In this document: positions 17,057-25,011 of the stretch, piece after piece | Layout of the letters: each line of letters begins with the position of its first letter | Numbering within the stretch: the stretch's first letter is position 1 | Assembly: GCF_039523075.1 (NCBI RefSeq) | Contig: NZ_BAAAEP010000018.1 | Span: forward strand, 15,304-79,303 | Source of the DNA: Caenispirillum bisanense | GTDB lineage: Bacteria > Pseudomonadota > Alphaproteobacteria > Rhodospirillales > Rhodospirillaceae | Length of the DNA: 64,000 nucleotides | Reading direction: 5' to 3' | Notes under the pieces: generated by a model | Seen by the model: the letters and a program-made list of their open reading frames with translations, nothing else | The model's database searches: none | What the model was told of the DNA's origin: nothing | Program-made: the position numbers and the translations under genes

Positions 17057-17519
17057 GGGCGGCGTCGGCCGTCGCCGGCTGATGGCGGTAGGCGGCGAGG
17101 CCCAGCCGGTTCCAGGCGTTGATGGCGGCGATGGTGTAGCTGAGGCGGCTGACGGCGGCGTCGTCGAAGTGGCGGCGCAGCTCCGCCATGGCCGCATCGC
17201 GGGCAGCCTCGTCCGGGTCGGCGGCGGTGAGGCTTTCGGCCCACGCCAGGGCGGCGCGCTCAGGATCGGTGAACAGCGGGCTGTCGCGCCATGCCGCCAC
17301 CGCCTGCAGCCGCTCCTGGGTGTCGCCCTCGGCCAGGGCCTCGCGGCTGTGCATGGCGATGCAGAAGTGGCAGCCGTTCATCTGCGACACCCGCAGGTCG
17401 ACCAGATGGCGCAGGCGGGCCGTCACCGCGCCGCCGGTCAGCCTGGCGGACAGGCCGAGCAGCGCCTGCATCAGGTCGGGGGTGAGGGAGGGGTGATCGA
17501 GAACCATGCGGTTGCCCAT
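17049..17519 (-). CDS. Carboxymuconolactone decarboxylase / AhpD-like protein
   Basis: A 156-residue all-helical protein of the carboxymuconolactone decarboxylase family. The AhpD-type redox motif is present as N-G-C-H-F-C-I-A-M-H, with the CXXC pair and a histidine a few residues on. Such proteins are peroxidase partners or redox enzymes. This family is one of the three enzyme types (carboxymuconolactone decarboxylases, oxidoreductases, epimerases) genetically linked to ECF41 sigma factors. The ATG at 17519 follows AAGGAGAC. It is transcribed with the sigma gene from the promoter at 17573-17599. Confidence 0.9.
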   Translation of the reverse strand: MGNRMVLDHPSLTPDLMQALLGLSARLTGGAVTARLRHLVDLRVSQMNGCHFCIAMHSREALAEGDTQERLQAVAAWRDSPLFTDPERAALAWAESLTAADPDEAARDAAMAELRRHFDDAAVSRLSYTIAAINAWNRLGLAAYRHQPATADAAHA

Positions 17520-17572
17520 GGGGCGTCTCCTTGTCGTCGCGCGGCCGGCGGAATGCCGGCCTCCATTCCAAG

Positions 17573-17599
17573 GACGACGCAGGGGGAGCGGGTGTGACA
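17573..17599 (-). promoter_or_regulatory. ECF41-type promoter
   Basis: On the minus strand, TGTCACA (17599-17593) is followed after 16 bases by CGTC (17576-17573). As I recall it, the published ECF41 target motif is TGTCACA and CGTC at this spacing. It lies 54 bp upstream of the start of the AhpD-like gene, where autoregulation of the partner-sigma unit would require it. The leader contains a GGCCGGC-GCCGGCC hairpin (~17543-17561). Confidence 0.85.
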
Positions 17600-17750
17600 G
17601 CGGCGGCGGCAAAAGTCAGACCGCCATGGTCCACCATTGATTTGCCAAAGGCGAGCGTTTACCTCTGGGTGGGACCAAAGGTGGTTTCCTGCTACCTTCG
17701 GTCGATCCTGCCGGCGCGTTGCCGGCTGCCTATGGGGGGAGTTCTGGGGA

Positions 17751-18536
17751 ATGAGCGTTGCCGACATCCTGGTCAAATACCCGACCGTGATGACCAACAA
17801 GGACTGGCAGAAGAAGAAGGGGCCCTTCGCCAAGCTGGCCGGCAAGACCGGCGTCGGCGAGAGCCTGCAGGCCTGCGAAAAGGCGTGGGCGGCGGTGGAC
17901 TGGTCGGTGTTCGATCTCGACCAGACGCGCAAGAAGGGCCGCAAGGCGGTGCGCGATGGCTTCAAGACCGCGCAGGCGGAATACAAGAAGTCGGTGGAGG
18001 GGCTACGCAAGGCGCTGATGGCCGCCAGCGCCGCCGCCGACAAGGCCGCCGCCGGCTTCAAGAAGAACAAGCTGATCCCGAGCAGCGCCACCAAGGCCGC
18101 CGCCGATATCAGCAAGACGGCGCAGCTGATGCTGGTGGCCACCAAGTCCATCGACATGAAGGAGTTCGAGGCCCTGGCGGCGCGGTATGACCGCATCGAC
18201 AAGATCAACTCCTACGAGGCGCTGCGCAAGGACAAGGACGTTCTCAAGGACTTCCTGGTGTTCGCCAAGAAGGAGTACTCTCTGGAGAACTACATGTTCC
18301 TGGAGCAGAGCGAGACGACCAAGGTGACGGCGAAGAACGCCCAGGCGGTCTACGACGCCTATATCTCCACCGCATCGAAGTACCAGCTGAACATCAGCAA
18401 CAAAGTCCGCAAGGCCTATGAGGACTGCATGGCGCAGCAGGATTGGGGCAGCATGGACGGAGTGATGGAGAAGGTGCGTAACGAGGTCATCGCCAACCTG
18501 CTCGACACCCTGATCCGCTTCAAGGCCGAGGCCTGA
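17751..18536 (+). CDS. Protein with RGS-like C-terminal domain
   Basis: A 261-residue cytosolic protein. Residues ~1-150 are lysine- and alanine-rich helices with coiled-coil character and no recognised family. Residues ~154-258 resemble a regulator of G-protein signalling (RGS) domain: V-L-K-D-F-L-V-F followed by the E-Y-S-L-E-N-Y-M-F-L signature (175-184), an A-x-x-V-Y-D-A-Y-I-S helix (198-206), the N-I-S-N-K-V-R turn (214-220) and a closing I-R-F (255-257). In eukaryotes this fold speeds GTP hydrolysis by G-alpha subunits, which bacteria lack. The ATG at 17751 follows GGGGA; the longer upstream frame has no similarity. It probably forms an operon with the DapB homologue 26 bp downstream. 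The fold is an inference from motif alignment by eye. Confidence 0.75.
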   Translation: MSVADILVKYPTVMTNKDWQKKKGPFAKLAGKTGVGESLQACEKAWAAVDWSVFDLDQTRKKGRKAVRDGFKTAQAEYKKSVEGLRKALMAASAAADKAAAGFKKNKLIPSSATKAAADISKTAQLMLVATKSIDMKEFEALAARYDRIDKINSYEALRKDKDVLKDFLVFAKKEYSLENYMFLEQSETTKVTAKNAQAVYDAYISTASKYQLNISNKVRKAYEDCMAQQDWGSMDGVMEKVRNEVIANLLDTLIRFKAEA

Positions 18537-18562
18537 ACCAACCCGACGGGAGACCCGACCGC

Positions 18563-19369
18563 ATGACCCGCATCATCGTTGCCGGCGCCACCGGCTGGAC
18601 CGGCCGTGCCGTGGTGGAGGCCGTGCTGGCCGCCGACGATCTCACCCTGGTGGGCGCCGTGGCGCGTTCCGCCGCCGGGCGCGACCTGGGCGAGGTGCTG
18701 GGCCGCCCGGCTCCCCTCGGCCTGACCGTCGCCGCCACGGTGGAGGAGGCGCTGGCGGCGGCGCCGGCCGACGTGCTCATCGACTACACCAAGCCGGGGG
18801 TGGTGAAGGGGCATGTGCTGGCGGCGGTGGCGCGGGGCGTGGCGGCGGTGGTCGGCACCTCCGGCCTGACGGCGGAGGACTTCGCCGAGATCGACGCGGC
18901 GGCGCGGGCGCAGGGGGTGGGCGTGGTGGCGTCGGGCAACTTCGCCCTGACGGCGGCGCTGCTCAGCCACTTCTCGCTGATCGCGGCGCGGTACATCGAG
19001 CACTTCGAGATCATCGACTACGCCAAGGCCGCCAAGCCCGACGCGCCCTCCGGCACCGCCCGCGAACTGGCGGAGCGCCTGGGCGACGTGCGCCGGCCGG
19101 CGCTGGGCCTGCCGCTCGATCAGGTCACCGGCTCGCGCGAGGCGCGCGGCGGCACCATCAACGGCGTGCAGGTCCACTCGGTCCGCCTGCCGAGCTTCGC
19201 CGCCACCGTCGACGCCCTGTTCACGGTCGGCAATTCGCGCCTGAAGATCACCCACGACGCCGGTGCCGACGCCACCATCTACGCCGACGGCACCCTGCTG
19301 GCGGCGCGGCGGGTGAAGGACGTCTCCGGCGTGGTGCGCGGGCTCGATACCCTGCTGTTCGGCGGCTGA
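18563..19369 (+). CDS. DapB-family (dihydrodipicolinate reductase-like) oxidoreductase
   Basis: A 268-residue two-domain reductase with an N-terminal Rossmann fold: GATGWTG at 8-14 in place of the usual GxxGRMG. VLIDYTKPG, VVGTSGL and the SGNFALT segment follow, and the substrate loop DAPSGTA (160-166) is intact. However, the canonical E-x-x-H-H-x-x-K active-site stretch reads D-Y-A-K-A-A-K here, so the catalytic histidine pair is replaced by Ala154-Lys155; Lys158 is retained. It may be a DapB paralogue with a changed substrate rather than the lysine-pathway enzyme. It lies 26 bp after the RGS-like gene and is convergent with aguB. Confidence 0.8.
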   Translation: MTRIIVAGATGWTGRAVVEAVLAADDLTLVGAVARSAAGRDLGEVLGRPAPLGLTVAATVEEALAAAPADVLIDYTKPGVVKGHVLAAVARGVAAVVGTSGLTAEDFAEIDAAARAQGVGVVASGNFALTAALLSHFSLIAARYIEHFEIIDYAKAAKPDAPSGTARELAERLGDVRRPALGLPLDQVTGSREARGGTINGVQVHSVRLPSFAATVDALFTVGNSRLKITHDAGADATIYADGTLLAARRVKDVSGVVRGLDTLLFGG

Positions 19370-19385
19370 GGGCCGCCGGCGCGGC

Positions 19386-20261
19386 TTACCGCACCGCCCG
19401 GCCGTCGAGCCCCGCCAGCACGCCATACAGGTCGGGCCGGCGGTCGCGGAACAGGCCCCAGGCGGCGCGGTAGGCGCGCACGTCTTCCAGGTCGAAGGTG
19501 GCGGTCAGCACCGTTTCCTCGTTGCGGTCGGCTTCGGCCACCTTGGCGCCGGTGTGGTCGGCGATGAACGACGAGCCGTAGAAGGTGAGGCCGCAACTGG
19601 CCCCCTGCTCCGCCCCGACGCGGTTGGAGGCCACCAGCGGCATCAGGTTGGCGCCGGCGTGGCCCTGCATCACCCGCTGCCAGTGCGGCATGCTGTCGAT
19701 GCTGGCGTCGTGCGGCTCCGACCCGATGGCGGTGGGGTAGAACAGGATCTCGGCGCCCAGCAGGGCCATGGTGCGGGCGCATTCCGGGAACCACTGGTCC
19801 CAGCAGATGCCGCAGCCGATGGTGGCATAGCGCGTCTTGAAGACCTTGAAGCCGGTGTCGCCGGGCGAGAAGTAGTATTTCTCCTCATACCCCGGCCCCT
19901 GCGGGATGTGGCTCTTGCGATAGATGCCGAGGTTGGTGCCGTCCGCATCCAGCACCGCCAGCGAATTGTAGAACGCCTGGCCGCAGCGTTCGTAGAAGCT
20001 GAACGGCAGCACCACCTGCAGTTCCTTCGCCAGCGCCGCGAAACGGGCCAGCACCGCGTTGTCCTCCACCGAGCGGGCGAGGGCGAAGTAGCGCGGGTCC
20101 TGGTCCTTGCAGAAGTAGGGGGTTTCGAACAGTTCCTGCAGCAGGATGATCTGGGCGCCCTGGGCATGGGCCTTGCGGACCATGGCCTCCGCCTTGTCGA
20201 GGGTCTCCTCCGACCCGGTGGCGCAGGCGAACTGGGTGGCGGCGACGGTGACCTTGGTCAT
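19386..20261 (-). CDS. aguB: N-carbamoylputrescine amidase
   Basis: Nitrilase-family hydrolase converting N-carbamoylputrescine to putrescine, CO2 and ammonia. The 291-residue product has the Glu-Lys-Cys triad: Glu43 in LLQELFE, Lys116 in YRKSHIP, and Cys153 in GICWDQWFPE. The WDQWFPE context and the SEPHD segment are typical of AguB rather than other nitrilases. It lies 59 bp downstream of agmatine deiminase on the same strand, giving the complete agmatine-to-putrescine route. Confidence 0.94.
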   Translation of the reverse strand: MTKVTVAATQFACATGSEETLDKAEAMVRKAHAQGAQIILLQELFETPYFCKDQDPRYFALARSVEDNAVLARFAALAKELQVVLPFSFYERCGQAFYNSLAVLDADGTNLGIYRKSHIPQGPGYEEKYYFSPGDTGFKVFKTRYATIGCGICWDQWFPECARTMALLGAEILFYPTAIGSEPHDASIDSMPHWQRVMQGHAGANLMPLVASNRVGAEQGASCGLTFYGSSFIADHTGAKVAEADRNEETVLTATFDLEDVRAYRAAWGLFRDRRPDLYGVLAGLDGRAVR

Positions 20262-20320
20262 GGTGTCGGGTGTCCTCGTGTGGCGGATGCGGCGCGCATA
20301 TGGGGCGGCAGGGGCGGCCG

Positions 20321-21337
20321 TCAAGCCTTCGGCTGCTGCTGGGTGATGCAGTGGATGTTGCCGCCGCCGACGGCGACCTCGAAGGCGGGCACCACCACCA
20401 CCTCGCGGTCGGGGAAGGCGGCGCGCAGCACGGCGGCGGCGTCCTTGTCCTCGGGAACGTCGAAGCCCGGCATGACGATGCCGCCGTTGGCGATGTAGAA
20501 ATTCACGTAGGACAGCGCCATGCGGTGCCCGCGCACGTCCTGCCGGCGCGGCACCTGCGGCAGGTCGATCACCTCGATCCGGCGGCCCTGGGCGTCGCGG
20601 GCATCGCGCAGGCGGTCGCGGTTGTCGGAGAGCGTCGCGGTGTCGGGGTCGGCGGGGTCGGTGGAGGTGACCATCAGCACCTTGCCGGGCGCGGCGAAGC
20701 AGGCGACGTTGTCGACGTGGCCCTTGGTCTCGTCGTTCTCCAGCCCCTTGCCGAGCCAGATCACCGTCTCGACGCCGAGGAAGGCCTTCAGGTGCGCCTC
20801 GTGGTCCTCGCGCGTCAGGTGGGGGTTGCGTTCGGGGTCGAACAGGCATTCCTCGGTGGTCAGCAGGGTGCCCTGGCCGTCGACATGGACCGAGCCGCCT
20901 TCCAGGATCTGCGGCCCGACGAAGCGGCGGGTGCCGGTGTGGGCGAGGATGCGGCCGGCCAGCCGGGCGTCGTCCTCGAACCCCTGGTAGATCAGCCCCC
21001 AGGCGTTGAAGCCCCAGTCGACGCCGGCCAACTCGCCGTTCGGCCCCTTCAGGAACAGCGGTCCGGTGTCGCGGGTCCAGCTGTCGTTGATGGGCCAGGC
21101 GATCACCTCGATGCCGTCGCCGAGGTGGCGGCGGGCGGTGTCGGCATCCTGCGGCCGCGCCACCATGGTTACCGGCTCGAAGCGGGCGATGGCACGGGCG
21201 ACGGCGGCATAGGCATCGTATCCGGCCTGCATGCCGTTGTCCCACGCCTCGCTGCGGCAGGGCCACGCCATCCAGCAGCGGGCGTGCGGCTCGAACTCTG
21301 CCGGCATGCGAAAGCCGAGGTCGGCGGGGGTCTTCAT
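20321..21337 (-). CDS. aguA: Agmatine deiminase
   Basis: Peptidylarginine-deiminase-fold enzyme that hydrolyses agmatine to N-carbamoylputrescine and ammonia. The 338-residue length is normal. Key features are the N-terminal MPAEFEPHARCWMAWP, SWTRDTGPLF, GGSVHVDGQG, HVDNVACF, and the catalytic cysteine in GGGNIHCIT (Cys330). It is the first gene of an aguA-aguB unit; the region upstream to 21436 probably holds its promoter opposite that of the next gene. Confidence 0.95.
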   Translation of the reverse strand: MKTPADLGFRMPAEFEPHARCWMAWPCRSEAWDNGMQAGYDAYAAVARAIARFEPVTMVARPQDADTARRHLGDGIEVIAWPINDSWTRDTGPLFLKGPNGELAGVDWGFNAWGLIYQGFEDDARLAGRILAHTGTRRFVGPQILEGGSVHVDGQGTLLTTEECLFDPERNPHLTREDHEAHLKAFLGVETVIWLGKGLENDETKGHVDNVACFAAPGKVLMVTSTDPADPDTATLSDNRDRLRDARDAQGRRIEVIDLPQVPRRQDVRGHRMALSYVNFYIANGGIVMPGFDVPEDKDAAAVLRAAFPDREVVVVPAFEVAVGGGNIHCITQQQPKA

Positions 21338-21435
21338 GGGGCGGTGCTCCGCAGCGGTCAGTCACGAGCCGCCAGCCAACCACCGTCCGCCGGGGGCGGT
21401 CAAGGGCCGCCGGAGTGGGGACTCTCGCGCGGGCG

Positions 21436-21465
21436 TTGATCCCGATGGGGCCTTTGAGGGATAAT
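21436..21465 (+). promoter_or_regulatory. Sigma-70-like promoter
   Basis: TTGATC (21436-21441) and GATAAT (21460-21465) are separated by 18 bp, 36 bp upstream of the start of the helical hypothetical gene. This is the best housekeeping-type match in that gap. Confidence 0.55.
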
Positions 21466-21500
21466 CAGGCGCCGAATAAGGGGGAGAGGGCCGGCCAACG

Positions 21501-22049
21501 ATGCCGGCGCATAGGGACTTGATGGTGACCAGCGACCTGTCTGCAGCCGCGACGCCGCCCAGCGGCCGGGAGTCCGACGACCCCGGCTATGCCGCCATGA
21601 GCGCCCGCGTGGCCGGCCGCAACATCAACCCGCAAACCCTGCTGGCAACCGATTACCTGAACCATTTCAACGAGATCATCATGCTCCTTGAAATGGTGCC
21701 GGACATGCCGGACATGCTGGAGGACTGCCGCGCCTGGGCACCCAAAAGCTATGCCGACCACTTCCGCGACTCCTCGTTCTCCGACAAGGATCTGGCCATC
21801 GCGGCCTACGACCACGCGCCGGCCCGCTTCCGCGAGCCCTTCGAGCAGACCATCGGCCAGATGAACGAACTGGTCATGCTGACCATGGACCGCATGGAAG
21901 AGGTGCTGGACGACGCCGACCAGCTGCGCACCCGCGTCAAGACCGCCAGCCGCGCCCTGCAGCGGCTCATCGACGTCGCCAGCGCCATCATCCACGGCAA
22001 CGAGGTCGCCCTGCACCAGGACGAGATCGACCAGCTGATGGGCATCTGA
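21501..22049 (+). CDS. Helical hypothetical protein (182 aa)
   Basis: Not recognised. After a disordered N-terminal ~45 residues, the rest is predicted to be almost wholly helical and acidic. It has an LLATDYLNHFNEIIMLLEMVPDMP-like start (split here as helices around residues 46-70), an AWAPKSYADHF segment, and a long amphipathic C-terminal helix pair (~115-180). No signal peptide, membrane span or enzymatic motif is visible. The start is either ATG 21501 (GAGAGG upstream) or ATG 21522 (AGGGAC upstream). It has its own promoter and a strong shared terminator, so it is a single-gene unit. Confidence 0.78.
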   Translation: MPAHRDLMVTSDLSAAATPPSGRESDDPGYAAMSARVAGRNINPQTLLATDYLNHFNEIIMLLEMVPDMPDMLEDCRAWAPKSYADHFRDSSFSDKDLAIAAYDHAPARFREPFEQTIGQMNELVMLTMDRMEEVLDDADQLRTRVKTASRALQRLIDVASAIIHGNEVALHQDEIDQLMGI

Positions 22050-22104
22050 GCCGCCCGCCCGCCCGCTCGCCGCCGGCTGCGCCCGACACCTGCCCCAGAT
22101 GCGG

Positions 22105-22136
22105 AACCGCCCCGGCCGTTGCCGGCCGGGGCGGTT
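22105..22136. terminator. Hairpin terminator between convergent genes
   Basis: A perfect 13-bp inverted repeat, AACCGCCCCGGCC with GGCCGGGGCGGTT and a six-base loop, lies between the convergent helical protein gene and ppa. The T tracts are weak, but the placement and stem strength fit a bidirectional terminator. Confidence 0.75.
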
Positions 22137-22162
22137 CGGTCGTCATGTCAGGGTCGGGCCGC

Positions 22163-22690
22163 TTACTTCTTGGCGGCTTCGATGCCCTTCTGGATCAGCT
22201 CGGCGGCCTGCTTGGCGTCGCCCCAGCCGAGGATCTTCACCCACTTGCCTTCTTCCAGGTCCTTGTAGTGGGCGAAGAAGTGCTCGATCTGGCGCAGCTC
22301 GGTCTGGCGCACGTCGCCGAAGTTCAGCACGTTGTCGTGGTAGGGGTGCAGCTTGGTGTGCGGCACGCCGAGGATCTTCTCGTCCTTGCCGGCCTCGTCT
22401 TCCATGAACAGCACGCCGATCGGACGGGTGCGCATGACCGAGCCGACGGCCACCGGCATGCGGCCCAGCACCATCACGTCCACCGGATCGCCGTCTTCGG
22501 ACAGGGTGTGCGGGATGAAGCCGTAGTTGCACGGGTAGTGCATGGCGGTGTGCAGGAAGCGGTCCACGTACATGGCGCCGGATTCCTTGCACACTTCGTA
22601 CTTCACCGGATCGCTGCGCAGCGGGATCTCGATGACCACGTTCACATCCCACGGAGCGTCCTTACCGACGGGAATCTTGCTGATGTCCAT
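22163..22690 (-). CDS. ppa: Inorganic pyrophosphatase (family I)
   Basis: Soluble Mg2+-dependent enzyme hydrolysing pyrophosphate to phosphate. The 175-residue product carries the family signature EDGDPVDVMV with its metal-binding aspartates, plus NYGFIPHT, ESGAMYVDR and HYKDLEEGKWV. Length and motifs are those of the hexameric bacterial enzyme. It is divergent from murJ across 276 bp; no specific control site was recognised in that interval. Confidence 0.96.
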   Translation of the reverse strand: MDISKIPVGKDAPWDVNVVIEIPLRSDPVKYEVCKESGAMYVDRFLHTAMHYPCNYGFIPHTLSEDGDPVDVMVLGRMPVAVGSVMRTRPIGVLFMEDEAGKDEKILGVPHTKLHPYHDNVLNFGDVRQTELRQIEHFFAHYKDLEEGKWVKILGWGDAKQAAELIQKGIEAAKK

Positions 22691-22966
22691 GATGTTTCCT
22701 TCCGGCTAGACCAGCGCCGTCCGCCCCTGCGGCCGATGCGGCGCGATGACCGGGCCTCCCTCTCCGAAAGCCCTGACCCACCGCCCGCCTGCGTCTGCTG
22801 CGGGCGCGAACAAACTCGGCGCCCTTTATTGCCGGAATCGCGCCCGCCGTAAAGGGGTGGCTCGGACCACTCCCGACGGGTAGGAGGGTGCAGAGGATGC
22901 TGCCGCCGCTTTTTTGCCCCGATGCAATGCGCTAAACAGGGGAACCTTGCGCAACCGGGTGCCTCC

Positions 22967-24562
22967 ATGTCGCTGTTCCGCGCCGTCGCCACCGTCGGCA
23001 GCTTCACCCTTCTCAGCCGCCTCACCGGCTTTGCCCGCGACATCCTGATCGCCGGCTACCTGGGTGCCGGCAGCGTCGCCGACGCCTTCTTCGTCGCCTT
23101 CAAGTTCCCCAACCTGTTCCGCCGGCTGTTCGCGGAAGGGGCGGTGGCGGCGGCCTTCGTGCCGCTCTATTCGACGACGCTGGAGCAGGAAGGCGAGGCC
23201 GAGGCCCATTCCTTCGCCCGCCGCGCCTTCACCGTGCTCGGGCTGGTGCTGGCGGTGTTCGTCGGGCTGATGGAGGTGGCCATGCCCATCGCCATCTACG
23301 CCTTCGCGCCTGGCTTCGAGGCGGTGCCCGGCAAGCTGGAACTGGCGGAGGAACTGACCCGCATCACCTTCCCCTACCTGCTGCTGATCTCGCTGTGCTC
23401 GCTGCTGTCGGGGGTGCTGAACTCGCTCGGCCGCTTTGCCGCCGCCGCGGCGGCGCCGGTGCTGCTGAACCTCGGCATGATCGCCGGCCTGCTCGGCCTG
23501 CAACATGTGACCGAAACGCCCGGCCATGCGCTCGCCATCGCCGTCACCGCCACCGGCGTGGTGCAGCTGGCGTGGCTATGGGTCGCCTGCCGGCGGGCGG
23601 GGGTGCGGATCTTCTTCGTGCGGCCCACCATCACCCCCCGCATCAAGCTGCTGGCGAAGCGCATCCTGCCCGTCGCCTTCGGCGCCGGCCTCTACCAGAT
23701 CAGCCTGCTGGTCGATACCATCCTCGCCTCGCTGGTGAGCGACGGTGCCGTCTCCTACCTCTATTACGCCGACCGGGTGACGCAGCTGCCGCTGGGGGTG
23801 GTGGGGGTGGCCATGGGCACGGCGCTGCTGCCGCTGCTGTCGCGGCAGATCGCCGCCGGCAACCTGGAAGCCGCCCACTACAACCAGAACCGCGGCATCG
23901 AGGTGTCGCTGCTGCTGACCCTGCCGGCCATGACCGGCCTCATCGTCATTGCCACGCCCATCGTCATCGCCCTGTTCCAGCGCGGCGCCTTCGGCACGGC
24001 GGAAGCGGAGGCGACCGCCGGGGCGCTGGCCGCCTTCGCCCTCGGGCTGCCGGCCTATGTGCTGGTGAAGGTACTGACGCCCGGCTTCTTCGCCCGCCAC
24101 GACACCCGCACGCCGGTCTGGTGCGCCGGCATCGCCATGGTGGTGAACGTGGTGCTGAACCTGATCCTGATGCAGACCATGGGCCACGTCGGCATCGCGC
24201 TGGCGACCGGCATCGCGGCGTGGGTCAATGCGGTCGGGCTGGCGGTGGTGCTGCAGCGGCGCGGCCACCTGGCGCTGGATGCCCGCGCCCGCAGCCGCCT
24301 GCCGCGCATCGTGGTGGCGAGCGCCATCATGGCGGTGGCGCTGTACGCCGCTCAGACCTGGGCGCTGCCGGCCCTGCCGACCGACGGCGGCCTGATCGGC
24401 GAGCTGAGCGCCGTCGGCATCCTGGTGGCGCTGGTGGCGGTGGGCGCCGGCAGCTATGCCGCCGCCGCCTTCGCCCTGCGGGCGACCACGGTCAGCGACT
24501 TCAAGTCCATGCTGCGGCCGCGCCGCGCCGCCGCCGCCACCCAGGCGCCGCCGGCGCCCTGA
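22967..24562 (+). CDS. murJ: Lipid II flippase MurJ
   Basis: MOP-superfamily inner-membrane protein that flips lipid II for peptidoglycan synthesis. The 531-residue product has about 14 membrane segments. Hallmarks are the N-terminal SRLTGFARDILIA, ADAFFVAFKFPNLFRRLFAEG, the SYLYYADRVTQLPLGVVG segment and FFARHDTRTP. The ATG at 22967 was preferred over an earlier in-frame ATG at 22922 because family similarity begins with M-S-L-F-R-A. An Ala/Pro-rich tail is non-conserved. Confidence 0.96.
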   Translation: MSLFRAVATVGSFTLLSRLTGFARDILIAGYLGAGSVADAFFVAFKFPNLFRRLFAEGAVAAAFVPLYSTTLEQEGEAEAHSFARRAFTVLGLVLAVFVGLMEVAMPIAIYAFAPGFEAVPGKLELAEELTRITFPYLLLISLCSLLSGVLNSLGRFAAAAAAPVLLNLGMIAGLLGLQHVTETPGHALAIAVTATGVVQLAWLWVACRRAGVRIFFVRPTITPRIKLLAKRILPVAFGAGLYQISLLVDTILASLVSDGAVSYLYYADRVTQLPLGVVGVAMGTALLPLLSRQIAAGNLEAAHYNQNRGIEVSLLLTLPAMTGLIVIATPIVIALFQRGAFGTAEAEATAGALAAFALGLPAYVLVKVLTPGFFARHDTRTPVWCAGIAMVVNVVLNLILMQTMGHVGIALATGIAAWVNAVGLAVVLQRRGHLALDARARSRLPRIVVASAIMAVALYAAQTWALPALPTDGGLIGELSAVGILVALVAVGAGSYAAAAFALRATTVSDFKSMLRPRRAAAATQAPPAP

Positions 24563-24632
24563 TCCCCCGCCCGCCGCCGGTGCCGGCAGGGTCGGCCTCG
24601 GCGGCGGGGAGCGGAGCGACGGGCCGGGGGCC

Positions 24633-24827
24633 TCAGGCCTGGCGGGCCTTGCAGGTCTTGATGCCGAACGGCAGGTAGGCCGGGCACCAGCCGATGACGC
24701 CGGTGAGCAGCGGCACCACGCCGATGTAGCCCCACCAGCCGATCTGACCGGCCAGCGCCAGGCCGATCAGCGCCAGGCCGACCACGATGCGCAGGATGCG
24801 GTCGATACCGCCGACGTTCTGAGACAT
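24633..24827 (-). CDS. DUF2892 (YgaP-like) small inner-membrane protein
   Basis: A 64-residue protein with two hydrophobic helices and the family pattern M-x-x-N-V-G-G-I-D-R near the start, then G-W-C-P-A-Y near residue 47. In many bacteria DUF2892 is fused to a rhodanese domain (YgaP) or lies beside sulfur-transfer and Crp-type genes; no rhodanese is present here. The ATG follows GGAGAGGGTTTC. It is tail-to-tail with murJ and divergent from the histidine kinase. Confidence 0.85.
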   Translation of the reverse strand: MSQNVGGIDRILRIVVGLALIGLALAGQIGWWGYIGVVPLLTGVIGWCPAYLPFGIKTCKARQA

Positions 24828-25011
24828 GAAACCCTCTCCGTGCTTCCAGTGAGCGTGAGGATGCCAGTGAAGCAGGTGCGGCGGGCGGCGGTCTGTAACC
24901 TAGTCACACAGCCCACTGCGCGAGAAGCGGTGCACGGATACCCTTTGTAGCTGTGCGGGCTCGGGAATGAGGGTATAGTCGTCGGGTGCCTGTCCCGCAC
25001 CGAGCCGTGCC

